Below, piece by piece: positions 1 through 9,600 of a DNA stretch of 64,000 nt (positions within the stretch are counted from its first letter, which is position 1; the number at the start of each line of letters is the position of its first letter). The DNA lies in the NCBI RefSeq assembly GCF_026167525.1, contig NZ_CP110679.1, forward strand, positions 1,971,501 through 2,035,500. The letters are read 5' to 3'. The stretch comes from Sphingomonas sp. M1-B02 (GTDB lineage: Bacteria > Pseudomonadota > Alphaproteobacteria > Sphingomonadales > Sphingomonadaceae). Both the position numbers and the translations under genes were made by a program. Under the pieces are notes generated by a model. It had not been told where the DNA came from, did no database searches, and worked only from the letters and a program-made list of their open reading frames with translations.

Positions 1-1
1 G

Positions 2-475
2 CTCAGGCCGAACAGCAGCGCGACCCTCGTCGAAATCGACACCAAAAGCCTGAAGGTGCGCCGGAAAATCCACGTCCCCGATCATCTCGGCTGCGTCGCG
101 GCCTCGGGCGACACGCTCGTCGCGGGCAATTGGGACAGCAAGCTGCTCTACGTCTTCGACTTGTCGCGCGACGCCCCGCCCCGCACCGTCCGCAACCCGT
201 CCGCCACCAGCTATCAGGACATCAAGTTCGTCGGCGACCAGTTGGTCGCGGGCGGATCGCAGACCCTGTGGAGCGGCACCCTCGACTGGATCGACTGGCC
301 CTCGATGCAGCTGAAGCGCACCCTGCGCACCGGCGCCATCGGCCCCGTCCGCCCCCTGGGCCGCGGCGGCCCCTTCACCGGCGAAGGCATGGCGATCGAG
401 GGGCGCGATCTGTACGTGCTGCCCGAGGATGGGCCGAGCAGGCTGTTTCGGTTTCGGCTGGAGGGGACGGGCTGA
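2..475 (+). CDS. 3' part of a hypothetical protein, beta-propeller-like
   Basis: The reading frame is open from the first bases of the window to the TGA at 473-475, so the true start lies upstream. The visible 157 codons contain repeated short strand-like segments (LVAGNWDSKLLYVFDL, LVAGGSQTLW, GEGMAIEGRDLYVLPED) with the spacing of blades in a WD/YVTN-like propeller. No catalytic motif is visible. It could belong to the DUF6454 group of propeller-like proteins, but that is only a recollection of style. It is followed after 83 bases by the restriction-modification gene on the same strand, with no evident functional link. Confidence 0.6.
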   Translation, partial: LRPNSSATLVEIDTKSLKVRRKIHVPDHLGCVAASGDTLVAGNWDSKLLYVFDLSRDAPPRTVRNPSATSYQDIKFVGDQLVAGGSQTLWSGTLDWIDWPSMQLKRTLRTGAIGPVRPLGRGGPFTGEGMAIEGRDLYVLPEDGPSRLFRFRLEGTG

Positions 476-558
476 ACTGAGCGGCGCCCGCCGGTTTGGG
501 CGGGGTTTCGCTTGCGCCCACTCCCCGACATGCGCAGAGTTGCGGCCCAGGGGGATGC

Positions 559-3500
559 GTGACCGTCGACGAGTTCATCGAAAAGTGGAGCAAGTCGGGC
601 GGAAACGAGCGTGCCAACACGCATCTGTTCGTCAACGATCTGTGCGCCCTGATCGGCGTGCGCGAACCACAGCCGACACGATCCGACGCGGCCGCCAACG
701 ACTATGTCTATGAGCGCAACGTCATCAAGACCGAGATCGACGGCACGACGTCGAACGGCTGGATCGACTGCTACAAGCGCGACAGCTTCATCCTGGAGGC
801 CAAGCAGGGCAGCGCCGCCGACATCGAGGCGGTGGAGAAAGGCCAGGGCGACTCCCTGCGCGACTTCTTCGGCCAGACCGCCGGCGAACGCTTCAAGCGC
901 GGCATGGCGAAGCGCGGCACCGGGCAATGGACCGGCGCGATGCAGCGCGCGGCCGGCCAGGCTGAAGGCTACGCCAAGGCGCTGCCCGCGGATCATGGCT
1001 GGCCGCCCTTCCTGCTGATCACCGATGTCGGCTATTGCATCGACGTCTATTCGGACTTCGCGCGCAGCGGGAAGGGCTATGCGCCCTTCCCCGATCGCCG
1101 CCGCTTTCGCATCACGCTGGAGGATCTGCGCGACGAGCAGGTGCGCGAACGGCTGCGCGATATCTGGGATCGCCCGATGGCGCTCGATCCCTCGGCAGAG
1201 GCGGCGCGCGTCACGCGCGGGATCGCCGATCATCTCGCCACGCTGGCGCGGCGGATCGAGGCGCGCGAGCAGAACCCCGATCGCACCGCCGCCTTCCTGA
1301 TGCGGCTGCTGTTCACGATGTTCGCCGAAGATACCGGGCTGATCCCCAAGCACAGCTTCAGCGCGCTGCTGAAGAAGGTGCGCGACCGGCCCGAGAACCT
1401 GCCGCCGATGCTTGCCGATCTATGGGCGAAGATGGATACCGGCGGCTTCGTCGGCGCGCTCGGCGATGCCGGCGAAACCGTGCGCAAGTTCAACGGCTAT
1501 CTCTTCAAGGAAACCGCCGCGCTGCCGCTCGAGCCCGAGGAGATCGACGTGCTGATCGCCGCCGCCTCGGCCGATTGGCGTCAGGTTGAGCCGGCGATCT
1601 TCGGCACGTTGCTCGAGCGTGCGCTCGACGTGAAGGAGCGCGCCAAGCTGGGCGCGCATTATACGCCGCGCGCCTATGTCGAGCGGCTGGTCGGGCCGAC
1701 GATCATGGAGCCGCTGCGCGAGGACTGGATCGGCGCGCGCGCCGCCGCCACCGAAGCTGCCGAAGCCGGCGACAAGGATGGCGCGCGCAAGATCGTCGAG
1801 ACTTTCCACGGCAAGCTGGCGCAGACCAAAGTGCTCGACCCCGCCTGCGGCACCGGCAATTTCCTTTATGTCGCGATGGCGCGGATGAAGGAGCTTGAGG
1901 GCGAAGTGCTGGAGCTTCTCCAGGAGCTTGGCGACGACCAGTATCTCGCCGAGATCAGCGGCCACACGATCACGCCCGAGAACTTCCTGGGGATCGAGAT
2001 CAATCCGCGCGCCGCCAACATCGCCCAGCTGGTGCTGTGGATCGGCTATCTGCAATGGCATTTCCGCGTGAACGGCGAGGACCGTATGCCCCCCGATCCG
2101 GTGCTGCGCGACGTCAAGACGATCGAGAACCGCGATGCGCTGATTACGTGGGACAAGCGCGAGCTGGAGCGGGATGAGGCCGGCAAACCGGTGACGCGCT
2201 GGGATGGCGAAACGATGAAGCTTCACCCGGTTACGGGGAAGAATGTGCCTGACGAAACGGCGCGGGTGGAGGTGTATCGCTACGTCAATCCGAAAGCGGC
2301 GAAGTGGCCGAAGGCCGACTTTATCATTGGGAACCCACCGTTTATTGGCTCGAAGCGTATGCGGGCGATCTTGGGCGACACATATGTGGACGCGATCCAG
2401 CAAGCGCAGTCTGACATCCCTGAAGCTTCGGATTTTGTGCTTCGTTGGTGGCACGTAGCGGCGGCCATCGTTGGAAAGGGCCATGCTCGTCGCGCAGGCC
2501 TAATCGGCACCAATTCAATTACCCAGGCCTACAACCGCAGAATTGTTGAGCGCCATCTAGCCAGCAAATCCAAGCCCGTTTCATTGGTCTACGCGATTGC
2601 CGACCACCCTTGGGTTGATGAAGGCGACGGCGCAGCTGTGCGGATTTCGATGAGCGTCATCGCTGCTGGTGAAAAGTCGGGTTCGCTTATCGAGCGTGTC
2701 GCCAATGGCGATGCCACACTTCCGATCGCGAAGATCGGATATGTTGGTGCTGACTTCAGAGTGGGTGCTGATGTAGCTTCGGCAAAGGCCCTACGAGCGA
2801 GTGAAGATCTTTGTTGCGTCGGTATGAAAGTCATCGGGGACGGCTTTGTTATCTCCCGGGAGCAACGGAACAATTTCGCAACCGAGTCAGATGCGAGCCT
2901 CGAAGAGTTTGTCCGCCCATATCTCAATGGTCGCGATCTATCGCAACGTTCGCGGGATGTCTTCGTGATCGACTTTTTTGGTCATAGCGAAGCGTGGGTA
3001 CAGTCCAGATTTCCAGCGCTCTATAATCATCTAATCTCTACGGTTAAGCCAGAACGAGTTCAAAGCCGGAACGATAAGTTCGCGCGGGATTGGTGGGTGA
3101 TCGGGCACCCGAGACCATTGTTCAGGCGATTCACAGCTGACCTTCGCCGATATGTTGCAACCCTCGAAACGGCGAAGCATCGCTTTTTCGTGTTCTTGTC
3201 CGTCGATACGGCACCTGACAGCGCTCTTGTGACTTTTGGGTTGGACGACGCCTATGCGCTCGGCGTGCTCTCAAGCCAGTTCCACCTTGTTTGGGCGCTA
3301 GCGGCTGGTGGACGGCTGGGTGTTGGCAACGACCCTCGGTACAATAAATCGCGCTGCTTCGACCCCTTCCCCTTCCCCGACACCACCGACGAAGCCCTCA
3401 AGGACCGCATCCGTGACGCCGCCGAGAAGCTCGACGCGCTCCGCAAAGACGTGCTCGCGCGCCACGAGGACCTGACCCTCACCAAGCTCTACAACGTCCT

Positions 3501-4023
3501 CGAAGCGCTGCGCGCCGCCGAGAAAGCCGGGACCGTGCTGTCGGACAAGGATCGCGACATGGCGTCGCGCGGCTGCGTCTCGCTGATCCGCCAGTATCAC
3601 GACACGATCGATGCCGCCGTCGCCGAAGCCTATGGCTGGCCCGCCGACCTGACCGACGAGCAGATCCTAGAAGAGCTCGTCGCACTCAACAAAGTCCGCG
3701 CGGCCGAAGAAGCCAAGGGCGAGATCAAGTGGCTGCGCCCCGATTTCCAGAAGCCCGGCTATTCGGCGCCCAGGGAACAGAAGACGCTCGCGCTGCCCGA
3801 GACCGTCCAGCCCACGGCCGACATCCTCGCCTGGCCGGCAGCCCTGCCCGATCGGTTCGTCGCGGTCGCCGCGGTGGTCGATCGCGCGGCCCGGCCGATC
3901 GCCGCCAACGACGTCGCCCGCGCCTTCAAGGGCACCAACGCCAAGGGCGTCGGCCCGGTGCTCGATACGCTCGCCGGCATGGGCCGGTTGCGCAAGCTGG
4001 AAGATGGGCGCTACGCAGCCTAA
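559..4023 (+). CDS. MmeI-like type IIL restriction-modification enzyme (fused nuclease, methyltransferase and specificity domain)
   Basis: Single-chain enzyme of 1154 residues predicted to methylate adenine and cut DNA at a distance. I chose the GTG at 559, preceded by AGGGGGA, because MTVDEFIEKW is the usual N-terminus of the family. With this start the nuclease motif falls at D70-x9-E80-x-K82, the positions reported for MmeI. Motif I (DPACGTGNF) is near residues 427-435 and motif IV (NPPF) at 592-595; the target-recognition region follows, to about residue 930. The C-terminal ~100 residues look like a winged helix. No separate restriction or specificity gene is nearby, as expected for this class. 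Bases of about 2240-3345 are clearly AT-richer than both flanks, suggesting an exchanged specificity segment. Confidence 0.88.
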   Translation: MTVDEFIEKWSKSGGNERANTHLFVNDLCALIGVREPQPTRSDAAANDYVYERNVIKTEIDGTTSNGWIDCYKRDSFILEAKQGSAADIEAVEKGQGDSLRDFFGQTAGERFKRGMAKRGTGQWTGAMQRAAGQAEGYAKALPADHGWPPFLLITDVGYCIDVYSDFARSGKGYAPFPDRRRFRITLEDLRDEQVRERLRDIWDRPMALDPSAEAARVTRGIADHLATLARRIEAREQNPDRTAAFLMRLLFTMFAEDTGLIPKHSFSALLKKVRDRPENLPPMLADLWAKMDTGGFVGALGDAGETVRKFNGYLFKETAALPLEPEEIDVLIAAASADWRQVEPAIFGTLLERALDVKERAKLGAHYTPRAYVERLVGPTIMEPLREDWIGARAAATEAAEAGDKDGARKIVETFHGKLAQTKVLDPACGTGNFLYVAMARMKELEGEVLELLQELGDDQYLAEISGHTITPENFLGIEINPRAANIAQLVLWIGYLQWHFRVNGEDRMPPDPVLRDVKTIENRDALITWDKRELERDEAGKPVTRWDGETMKLHPVTGKNVPDETARVEVYRYVNPKAAKWPKADFIIGNPPFIGSKRMRAILGDTYVDAIQQAQSDIPEASDFVLRWWHVAAAIVGKGHARRAGLIGTNSITQAYNRRIVERHLASKSKPVSLVYAIADHPWVDEGDGAAVRISMSVIAAGEKSGSLIERVANGDATLPIAKIGYVGADFRVGADVASAKALRASEDLCCVGMKVIGDGFVISREQRNNFATESDASLEEFVRPYLNGRDLSQRSRDVFVIDFFGHSEAWVQSRFPALYNHLISTVKPERVQSRNDKFARDWWVIGHPRPLFRRFTADLRRYVATLETAKHRFFVFLSVDTAPDSALVTFGLDDAYALGVLSSQFHLVWALAAGGRLGVGNDPRYNKSRCFDPFPFPDTTDEALKDRIRDAAEKLDALRKDVLARHEDLTLTKLYNVLEALRAAEKAGTVLSDKDRDMASRGCVSLIRQYHDTIDAAVAEAYGWPADLTDEQILEELVALNKVRAAEEAKGEIKWLRPDFQKPGYSAPREQKTLALPETVQPTADILAWPAALPDRFVAVAAVVDRAARPIAANDVARAFKGTNAKGVGPVLDTLAGMGRLRKLEDGRYAA

Positions 4024-4240
4024 TCGTTGCACTTTAAGGTAATATATATTCCCTTTTTGTTCTTTTTGCTGTCAATTTGACGCCAAACATGCGAAGCTAG
4101 GATCGGCTCTTTCGCATCGTCTGATCCCCGCTCACTGCCCGCAACCGGGCACGCAACAATGCTGCGCACCCCTGAAACGAACTTTCACAAAACGCGAGAA
4201 AAGTGGGAAGCTAACCGCGCCACTCCCTACAAGCCGCCCG

Positions 4241-5380
4241 CTAAAGCCCCCGCGCGATCAGCACCTTCATGATCTCGTTCGATCCGCCATAGATCCGCTG
4301 CACCCGCGCATTCCGCCACATCCGCGCGATCGGATAGTCGTTGATATAGCCATAGCCGCCATGCAGCTGGAGGCATTCGTCCACCACCTGCCATTCGCTG
4401 TCGGTCACCCACAGCTTGGCGATCGCCGCGGTGGACAAATCCAGCGTTCCGGCCAGCTGGCGCTCGATGCAATCGTCGACGAAGACCTTGGCGACCACCG
4501 CCTTGGCCTTGCATTCGGCGAGCTTGAACTGGGTGTTCTGGAAATCGAACACCGCCTGCCCGAACGCCTGGCGCTCGCGGACATAGGCGGTGGTGACCTC
4601 CAGCGCCTTCTCCATCGTCACCACGCTGGAGACCGCGATGACCAGCCGTTCGCGCGGCAGCTCGGCCATCAGCTGGCGGAAGCCCATGCCCTCGGCACTG
4701 CCCAGCAGATTGTCCGCGGGCACCCAGACATCGTCGAAGAAGAGTTCGGACGTGTCCTGCGCATCGAGCCCGATCTTGTCGAGCGCCTGGCCGCGGCGAA
4801 AGCCCTCTGCCTCCGCCGTCTCGACCACCAGCAGCGAGACGCCCCTGCCCCCCGCCGCCGGATCGGTCTTGGCGACGACGATGATGAAATCGGCGATCTG
4901 GCCGTTCGAGATGAAGGTCTTGGCGCCGTTGATCCGATAGCCGTTGCCGTCCCGGATCGCCGTGGTGCGGATCGCCTGCAGGTCGGAGCCGGCGCCCGGC
5001 TCGCTCATCGCGATCGCCGAGACGCTTTCGCCCGAGCAGAGCTTGGGCAGCCAGCGGCGTTTCTGCTCCTCGGTGCCGTGGGCGAGGACATAAGGCAGGA
5101 TGACGACATTGTGCAGCGAGAGCGCGAAGCCCTCGACACCATGTTTGCCGACCTGTTCGACCAGCACCACGTCATGCCGGAAATCGCCCCCCGCGCCGCC
5201 ATATTCCGCCGGAATCGAGACGCCGAGCAGCCCCGCTTCCCCCGCCTGCCGCCAGAAAGCGCGCTCGACCTGCCCCGCCTCGCGCCAGCCGGCGATGCGT
5301 TCCGGGGGGGCTTCCCGCTCGAAGAAGCGCGCGGCGCTGTCGGCCAGCGCCGCCAGCTCGGGATCGTCGCGCCAGCTCAT
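4241..5380 (-). CDS. acyl-CoA dehydrogenase, long-chain (LCAD/IVD) type
   Basis: FAD enzyme of 379 residues that introduces the alpha-beta double bond in acyl-CoA. ATG at 5380 overlaps the stop of the upstream dehydrogenase gene (ATGA), so translation is probably coupled. The substrate-loop motif AMSEPGAGSD, the FAD-side RQAFGQ and the C-terminal LHGGYGY are present. The usual catalytic Glu of the YEGT motif is Gly (YGGSNEIMK, near residue 365). A Glu is instead present in ELPRERLVIA (about residue 244), the position used by long-chain and isovaleryl-CoA dehydrogenases. It is the last gene of a thiolase-SDR-ACAD operon, which points to fatty or branched-chain acyl-CoA breakdown; the exact substrate cannot be read. 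Confidence 0.93.
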   Translation of the reverse strand: MSWRDDPELAALADSAARFFEREAPPERIAGWREAGQVERAFWRQAGEAGLLGVSIPAEYGGAGGDFRHDVVLVEQVGKHGVEGFALSLHNVVILPYVLAHGTEEQKRRWLPKLCSGESVSAIAMSEPGAGSDLQAIRTTAIRDGNGYRINGAKTFISNGQIADFIIVVAKTDPAAGGRGVSLLVVETAEAEGFRRGQALDKIGLDAQDTSELFFDDVWVPADNLLGSAEGMGFRQLMAELPRERLVIAVSSVVTMEKALEVTTAYVRERQAFGQAVFDFQNTQFKLAECKAKAVVAKVFVDDCIERQLAGTLDLSTAAIAKLWVTDSEWQVVDECLQLHGGYGYINDYPIARMWRNARVQRIYGGSNEIMKVLIARGL

Positions 5381-6156
5381 CGCGGCGCCATGCGGATCGC
5401 GCCGTCGAGTCGCACATCCTCGCCGTTGAAATAGGGATTGCGCAGCATCTCGAGCGCGAGGCTGGCATAATCCTCGGGCACGCCGAGCCGCTTGGGGAAG
5501 GGCACCGCGGCGGCGAGCGCCTCCTTCACCTGCGGCGGCGCGGCGTTCATCAGCGGCGTGTCGAAGATGCCGGGCAGGATCGTGTTGACCCGTATGCCCT
5601 CGCCCGAAAGGTCGCGCGCGATCGGCAGCGTCATGCCGACGATCCCGCCCTTCGACGCGGCATAGGCGGCCTGACCGATCTGGCCATCCTCGGCGGCGAC
5701 GCTGGCGGTGTTGACGATCGCCCCGCGCTCCTCGCCCTTGGGAAGGTCGAGCGTGAGCATCCCCGCGGCGCTCTTGACGATGCAGCGGAAGCTGCCGACC
5801 AGGTTGACCTGTATCACCCAATCGAACGCAGCGGCGGGGAATTGCTTGATCTCGCCGGTGGTGCGATCGCGGCTCACGGTCTTGTAGGCATTGCCGACCC
5901 CAGCGCAGTTGACCAGGATCCGCTCCTGCCCGTTCGCTTCGCGCGCCTTGGCGAAAGCGGCATCGACTTCCTCGTCCGAGCGGACATCGACCTTGCAGAA
6001 GATGCCCCCCAGCTCGGCGGCCAGCGCCTCGCCTTTCTCTTCATTCATGTCGAACAAGGCCACCTTCGCCCCCGCCGCCGCCAATGCCCGCGCCGTCGCC
6101 GCGCCCAATCCCGATGCGCCGCCGGTGATCACGGCTGCGGTGCCTTCGAACTTCAT
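5377..6156 (-). CDS. short-chain dehydrogenase, type II 3-hydroxyacyl-CoA dehydrogenase-like
   Basis: Rossmann-fold NAD(P)-dependent dehydrogenase of 259 residues. The cofactor motif GGASGLG sits at the N-terminus, followed by NCAGVGNA, and the catalytic Y165-x3-K169 lies in YAASK. Overall it resembles the HSD10/type II 3-hydroxyacyl-CoA dehydrogenase branch, matching its place between thiolase and acyl-CoA dehydrogenase, where it would oxidise the 3-hydroxyacyl-CoA intermediate. The ATG at 6156 (MKFEG) was chosen over an upstream extension rich in Arg; it has GGGACAGGAT just before it. The start is 11 bases from the thiolase stop and its own stop overlaps the next start by four bases. Confidence 0.9.
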   Translation of the reverse strand: MKFEGTAAVITGGASGLGAATARALAAAGAKVALFDMNEEKGEALAAELGGIFCKVDVRSDEEVDAAFAKAREANGQERILVNCAGVGNAYKTVSRDRTTGEIKQFPAAAFDWVIQVNLVGSFRCIVKSAAGMLTLDLPKGEERGAIVNTASVAAEDGQIGQAAYAASKGGIVGMTLPIARDLSGEGIRVNTILPGIFDTPLMNAAPPQVKEALAAAVPFPKRLGVPEDYASLALEMLRNPYFNGEDVRLDGAIRMAPR

Positions 6157-6167
6157 ATCCTGTCCCT

Positions 6168-7319
<1,152 letters not shown>

Positions 7320-7549
7320 CCCGCACTCCTGCCCACCGCGGCCTTGATCGACCGTCAACTGACAAGAGTGTAAGTTAGGGACGGCGCCAAAGGCAAGGGC
7401 TGCAGCGTAGGGCATGGAAATGCTGCCCTTGATGCGCTATATGCCTCGAGTATGCGGGATGCCGATCTGGTTCCCGCGCCTTCCCTTTTTGCGCGCGGCA
7501 GAGTAAAGGCACCGCCGTTCCTGCGCGCGCTCACCTGAGAGGCTTATTT
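7320..7549. promoter_or_regulatory. divergent intergenic region between thiolase operon and infA
   Basis: 230 bases separating two outward-facing transcription units, so it must hold promoters for both. I see no clear consensus -35/-10 pair and no convincing dyad operator. No small open reading frame of interest was found. Confidence 0.5.
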
Positions 7550-7768
7550 TTGGCGAAAGAAGAACTGCTTGAGATGCGGGGCCAAGTCGTTGAGCTGTTG
7601 CCCAACGCCATGTTCCGCGTGAAGCTCGAGAACGACCACGAGATCCTGGGCCACACCGCCGGCAAGATGCGCAAGAACCGCATCCGCGTGCTGGTGGGCG
7701 ACGAAGTGCTCGTCGAGCTCACGCCCTACGACCTGACCAAAGGCCGTATCACCTACCGCTTCAAATAA
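7550..7768 (+). CDS. infA: translation initiation factor IF-1
   Basis: 72-residue single-OB-fold protein that occupies the ribosomal A site during initiation. The sequence is close to canonical alphaproteobacterial IF-1: [20 protein letters not shown] at the N-terminus, then the RNA-binding [14 protein letters not shown] and the ending GRITYRFK. The start is TTG at 7550; no ATG or GTG is available at the conserved N-terminus. maf follows after 11 bases in what looks like one operon ending at yacG. Confidence 0.97.
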   Translation: MAKEELLEMRGQVVELLPNAMFRVKLENDHEILGHTAGKMRKNRIRVLVGDEVLVELTPYDLTKGRITYRFK

Positions 7769-7779
7769 GCGGTCGCCCC

Positions 7780-8349
7780 GTGCGGCTCGTTCTAGCATCC
7801 ACATCGCCCAGGCGGCTCGATTTGCTGACGCGGATCGGCGCCATGCCCGATCGCATCGCCGCGCCCGATGTGGACGAGGAGCCGCGCAAGGCCGAGCTCC
7901 CGCGGGACTATGTGCTGCGCATCGCGATCGACAAGGCGCACGCGGTTCCGCGCGGAGCCGAGGAGATCCTCCTCGCCGGCGATACCACGATCGCAGTCGG
8001 CCGCCGCATCCTCGCCAAGCCCCAGGATGAAGCGGACCTGCGCCGCATGCTCGCTTTGCTCTCGGGACGGCGGCACCACTGCCTGTCCGCGGTCTGCGTG
8101 ATTGGGCTCGACGGCAAGGCGCGCACGCGCGTCTCCGACACGATCGTCACCTTCAAGCGGCTGAGCGACGCCGAGATCGACTGGTATGTCGCCAGCGGCG
8201 AAGGCATGGGCAAAGCGGGCGGCTATGCCATCCAGGGCAAGGCCGAGGCGTTTGTCCGTTTCCTCTCGGGCAGCCATTCGGGCGTGGTCGGATTGCCGCT
8301 GTTCGAGACCCGGGCGCTGCTCGAATCCGCCGGATATGCGCTTGGCTGA
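7780..8349 (+). CDS. maf: Maf-family nucleotide pyrophosphatase
   Basis: 189-residue Maf protein that hydrolyses non-canonical or excess nucleoside triphosphates (dTTP/UTP, or methylated bases in the YceF branch). Visible motifs: the N-terminal substrate loop LASTSPRRLDLL, the metal-binding AGDTTIAVG followed by LAKP, KAGGYAIQGKA, and the C-terminal GSHSGVVGLPL. The GTG at 7780 gives the normal N-terminus. It overlaps the next gene by 14 bases. Which Maf subgroup it belongs to cannot be settled by eye. Confidence 0.93.
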   Translation: MRLVLASTSPRRLDLLTRIGAMPDRIAAPDVDEEPRKAELPRDYVLRIAIDKAHAVPRGAEEILLAGDTTIAVGRRILAKPQDEADLRRMLALLSGRRHHCLSAVCVIGLDGKARTRVSDTIVTFKRLSDAEIDWYVASGEGMGKAGGYAIQGKAEAFVRFLSGSHSGVVGLPLFETRALLESAGYALG

Positions 8350-9295
8350 GTGGCTCTACGAAGCCGGGATCGGCGAGGCGCGCGCCGCCCTGGTCTCGCG
8401 CGGGAGCATCTGGAAGGCGCGGATCGAACTGGAAAATGTGGGCGTCCGTGTCGGCACGGTGACCGGCGCGCGGCTGATTGACCGCGGCACCGGCAAGGTG
8501 GCGCTCGACGGCGGCGGCGAAGCCCTGTGCGATCCGCTGCCCAAGGGGATCACCCAAGGATCGACGCTGCGGGTCAAGATCGTCCGCGAGGCGATTTCCG
8601 AGCCCGGCCGTGCCAAGCTACCCAAGGCGGTGCCCTCGGACGCCGCGCCGGCTCCCGGACCGACGCTGCTCGAGCGGATCAGCGCAAGCGGCCTGCCGGT
8701 CCGCCAGCTCCGCGCGCATGAGCCAGACGCGCTGGAGGAAGCCGGCTGGTCCGAGGTACTGGACGAGGCGGTGACCGGCGAGATCGCCTTCGCCGGCGGC
8801 GCGCTGCGCGTCTCGCCTACCCCGGCCATGACCCTGTTCGACGTCGACGGGTCCGCGCCGCTCGAGCCGCTCGCGGTCGCGGCGGCGCATGCCGTTGCGC
8901 GCGCGATCGAGCGGCACGGGATCGCCGGCTCGATCGGGATCGATTTCCCCACGCTCGCCAGCAAATCGGCACGCCAGGCGGTGGCAGAGGCGATCGACGC
9001 CGCACTGCCCCAGCCGTTCGAGCGCACCACCGTCAACGGCTTCGGTTTCCTCCAGATCGTCCGCCGCCGCACCCGGCCCTCGCTGCTCGAGCTTCTGCGC
9101 GCCGATCCGATCGGCGCCGAGACGCGCGCCGAGCTCCGCCGCGTCGAACGCCTTCCCCCACCGCCCCCGGCCACCCATATGGTGACCAGCCGCATCGCCC
9201 GTCGCCTGGCGCAGGAGCCCGGCTGGCTCGACGAACTTGCCCGGCGCACGGGCGGCACGACGGCCTTCACGTCCGCCAAGGAGCAAATCAGTTGA
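8336..9295 (+). CDS. short ribonuclease E/G family protein
   Basis: 319-residue homologue of the RNase E/G catalytic region, next to maf and yacG as in other sphingomonads. The N-terminal ~110 residues look like the S1-like segment, followed by a linker and a core containing TLFDVDGSAP and GSIGIDFPTL. In E. coli RNase E the matching segments carry the metal-binding aspartates D303 (IDVNS) and D346 (IDFIDM). Here the first Asp is kept, but the second position appears to be Thr (IDFPTL). The Zn-link cysteines and the long C-terminal scaffold are absent. The ATG at 8336 overlaps maf. It may be a reduced nuclease or a non-catalytic RNA-binding relative. Confidence 0.8.
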   Translation: MRLAEWLYEAGIGEARAALVSRGSIWKARIELENVGVRVGTVTGARLIDRGTGKVALDGGGEALCDPLPKGITQGSTLRVKIVREAISEPGRAKLPKAVPSDAAPAPGPTLLERISASGLPVRQLRAHEPDALEEAGWSEVLDEAVTGEIAFAGGALRVSPTPAMTLFDVDGSAPLEPLAVAAAHAVARAIERHGIAGSIGIDFPTLASKSARQAVAEAIDAALPQPFERTTVNGFGFLQIVRRRTRPSLLELLRADPIGAETRAELRRVERLPPPPPATHMVTSRIARRLAQEPGWLDELARRTGGTTAFTSAKEQIS

Positions 9296-9474
9296 AGCGC
9301 GATACCTGCCCATTGTGCAGCGAACCCACGAACCCCGAGTACACGCCCTTCTGCAGCCGCGGCTGCAAGGATCGCGATCTGCTCAACTGGCTGGGCGAAG
9401 GCTATCGGGTGCCGGCCGAATCCGTCGACCCGGAAGCACTTAGCGCACTGGACAGCGCGGCGGACCGCGACTAA
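9292..9474 (+). CDS. yacG: DNA gyrase inhibitor YacG, zinc-binding
   Basis: 60-residue zinc protein; E. coli YacG binds GyrB and blocks gyrase. The four ligands are CPLC near the N-terminus and CSRGC about 15 residues later, followed by the conserved DLLNWLGEGYRVP. The TTG start at 9292 overlaps the stop of the RNase gene (TTGA), indicating translational coupling; no other start fits the conserved N-terminus. A small hairpin (CCGGCG-TT-CGCCGG, 9485-9498) lies between its stop and the tRNA gene. It has no T tract, so it is more likely a processing element than a terminator. Confidence 0.95.
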   Translation: MKRDTCPLCSEPTNPEYTPFCSRGCKDRDLLNWLGEGYRVPAESVDPEALSALDSAADRD

Positions 9475-9504
9475 TAGCCCCGCTCCGGCGTTCGCCGGCC
9501 AGAT

Positions 9505-9580
9505 GCCCGGGTAGCTCAGTTGGTAGAGCATGCGACTGAAAATCGCAGTGTCGGCGGTTCGAATCCGTCCCCGGGCACCA
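9505..9580 (+). tRNA. tRNA-Phe (GAA)
   Basis: 76-base cloverleaf with encoded CCA. The acceptor stem is GCCCGGG/CCCGGGC with discriminator A. The D arm is GCTCAGTTGGTAGAGC, and the anticodon stem TGCGA/TCGCA encloses a loop with GAA at 9538-9540. The T arm has GGTTCGAATCC. All arms pair apart from one G-U in the T stem. It lies just after yacG on the same strand and may be co-transcribed. Confidence 0.98.
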
Positions 9581-9600
9581 CTTTTCCCCGAAGCATGCTC

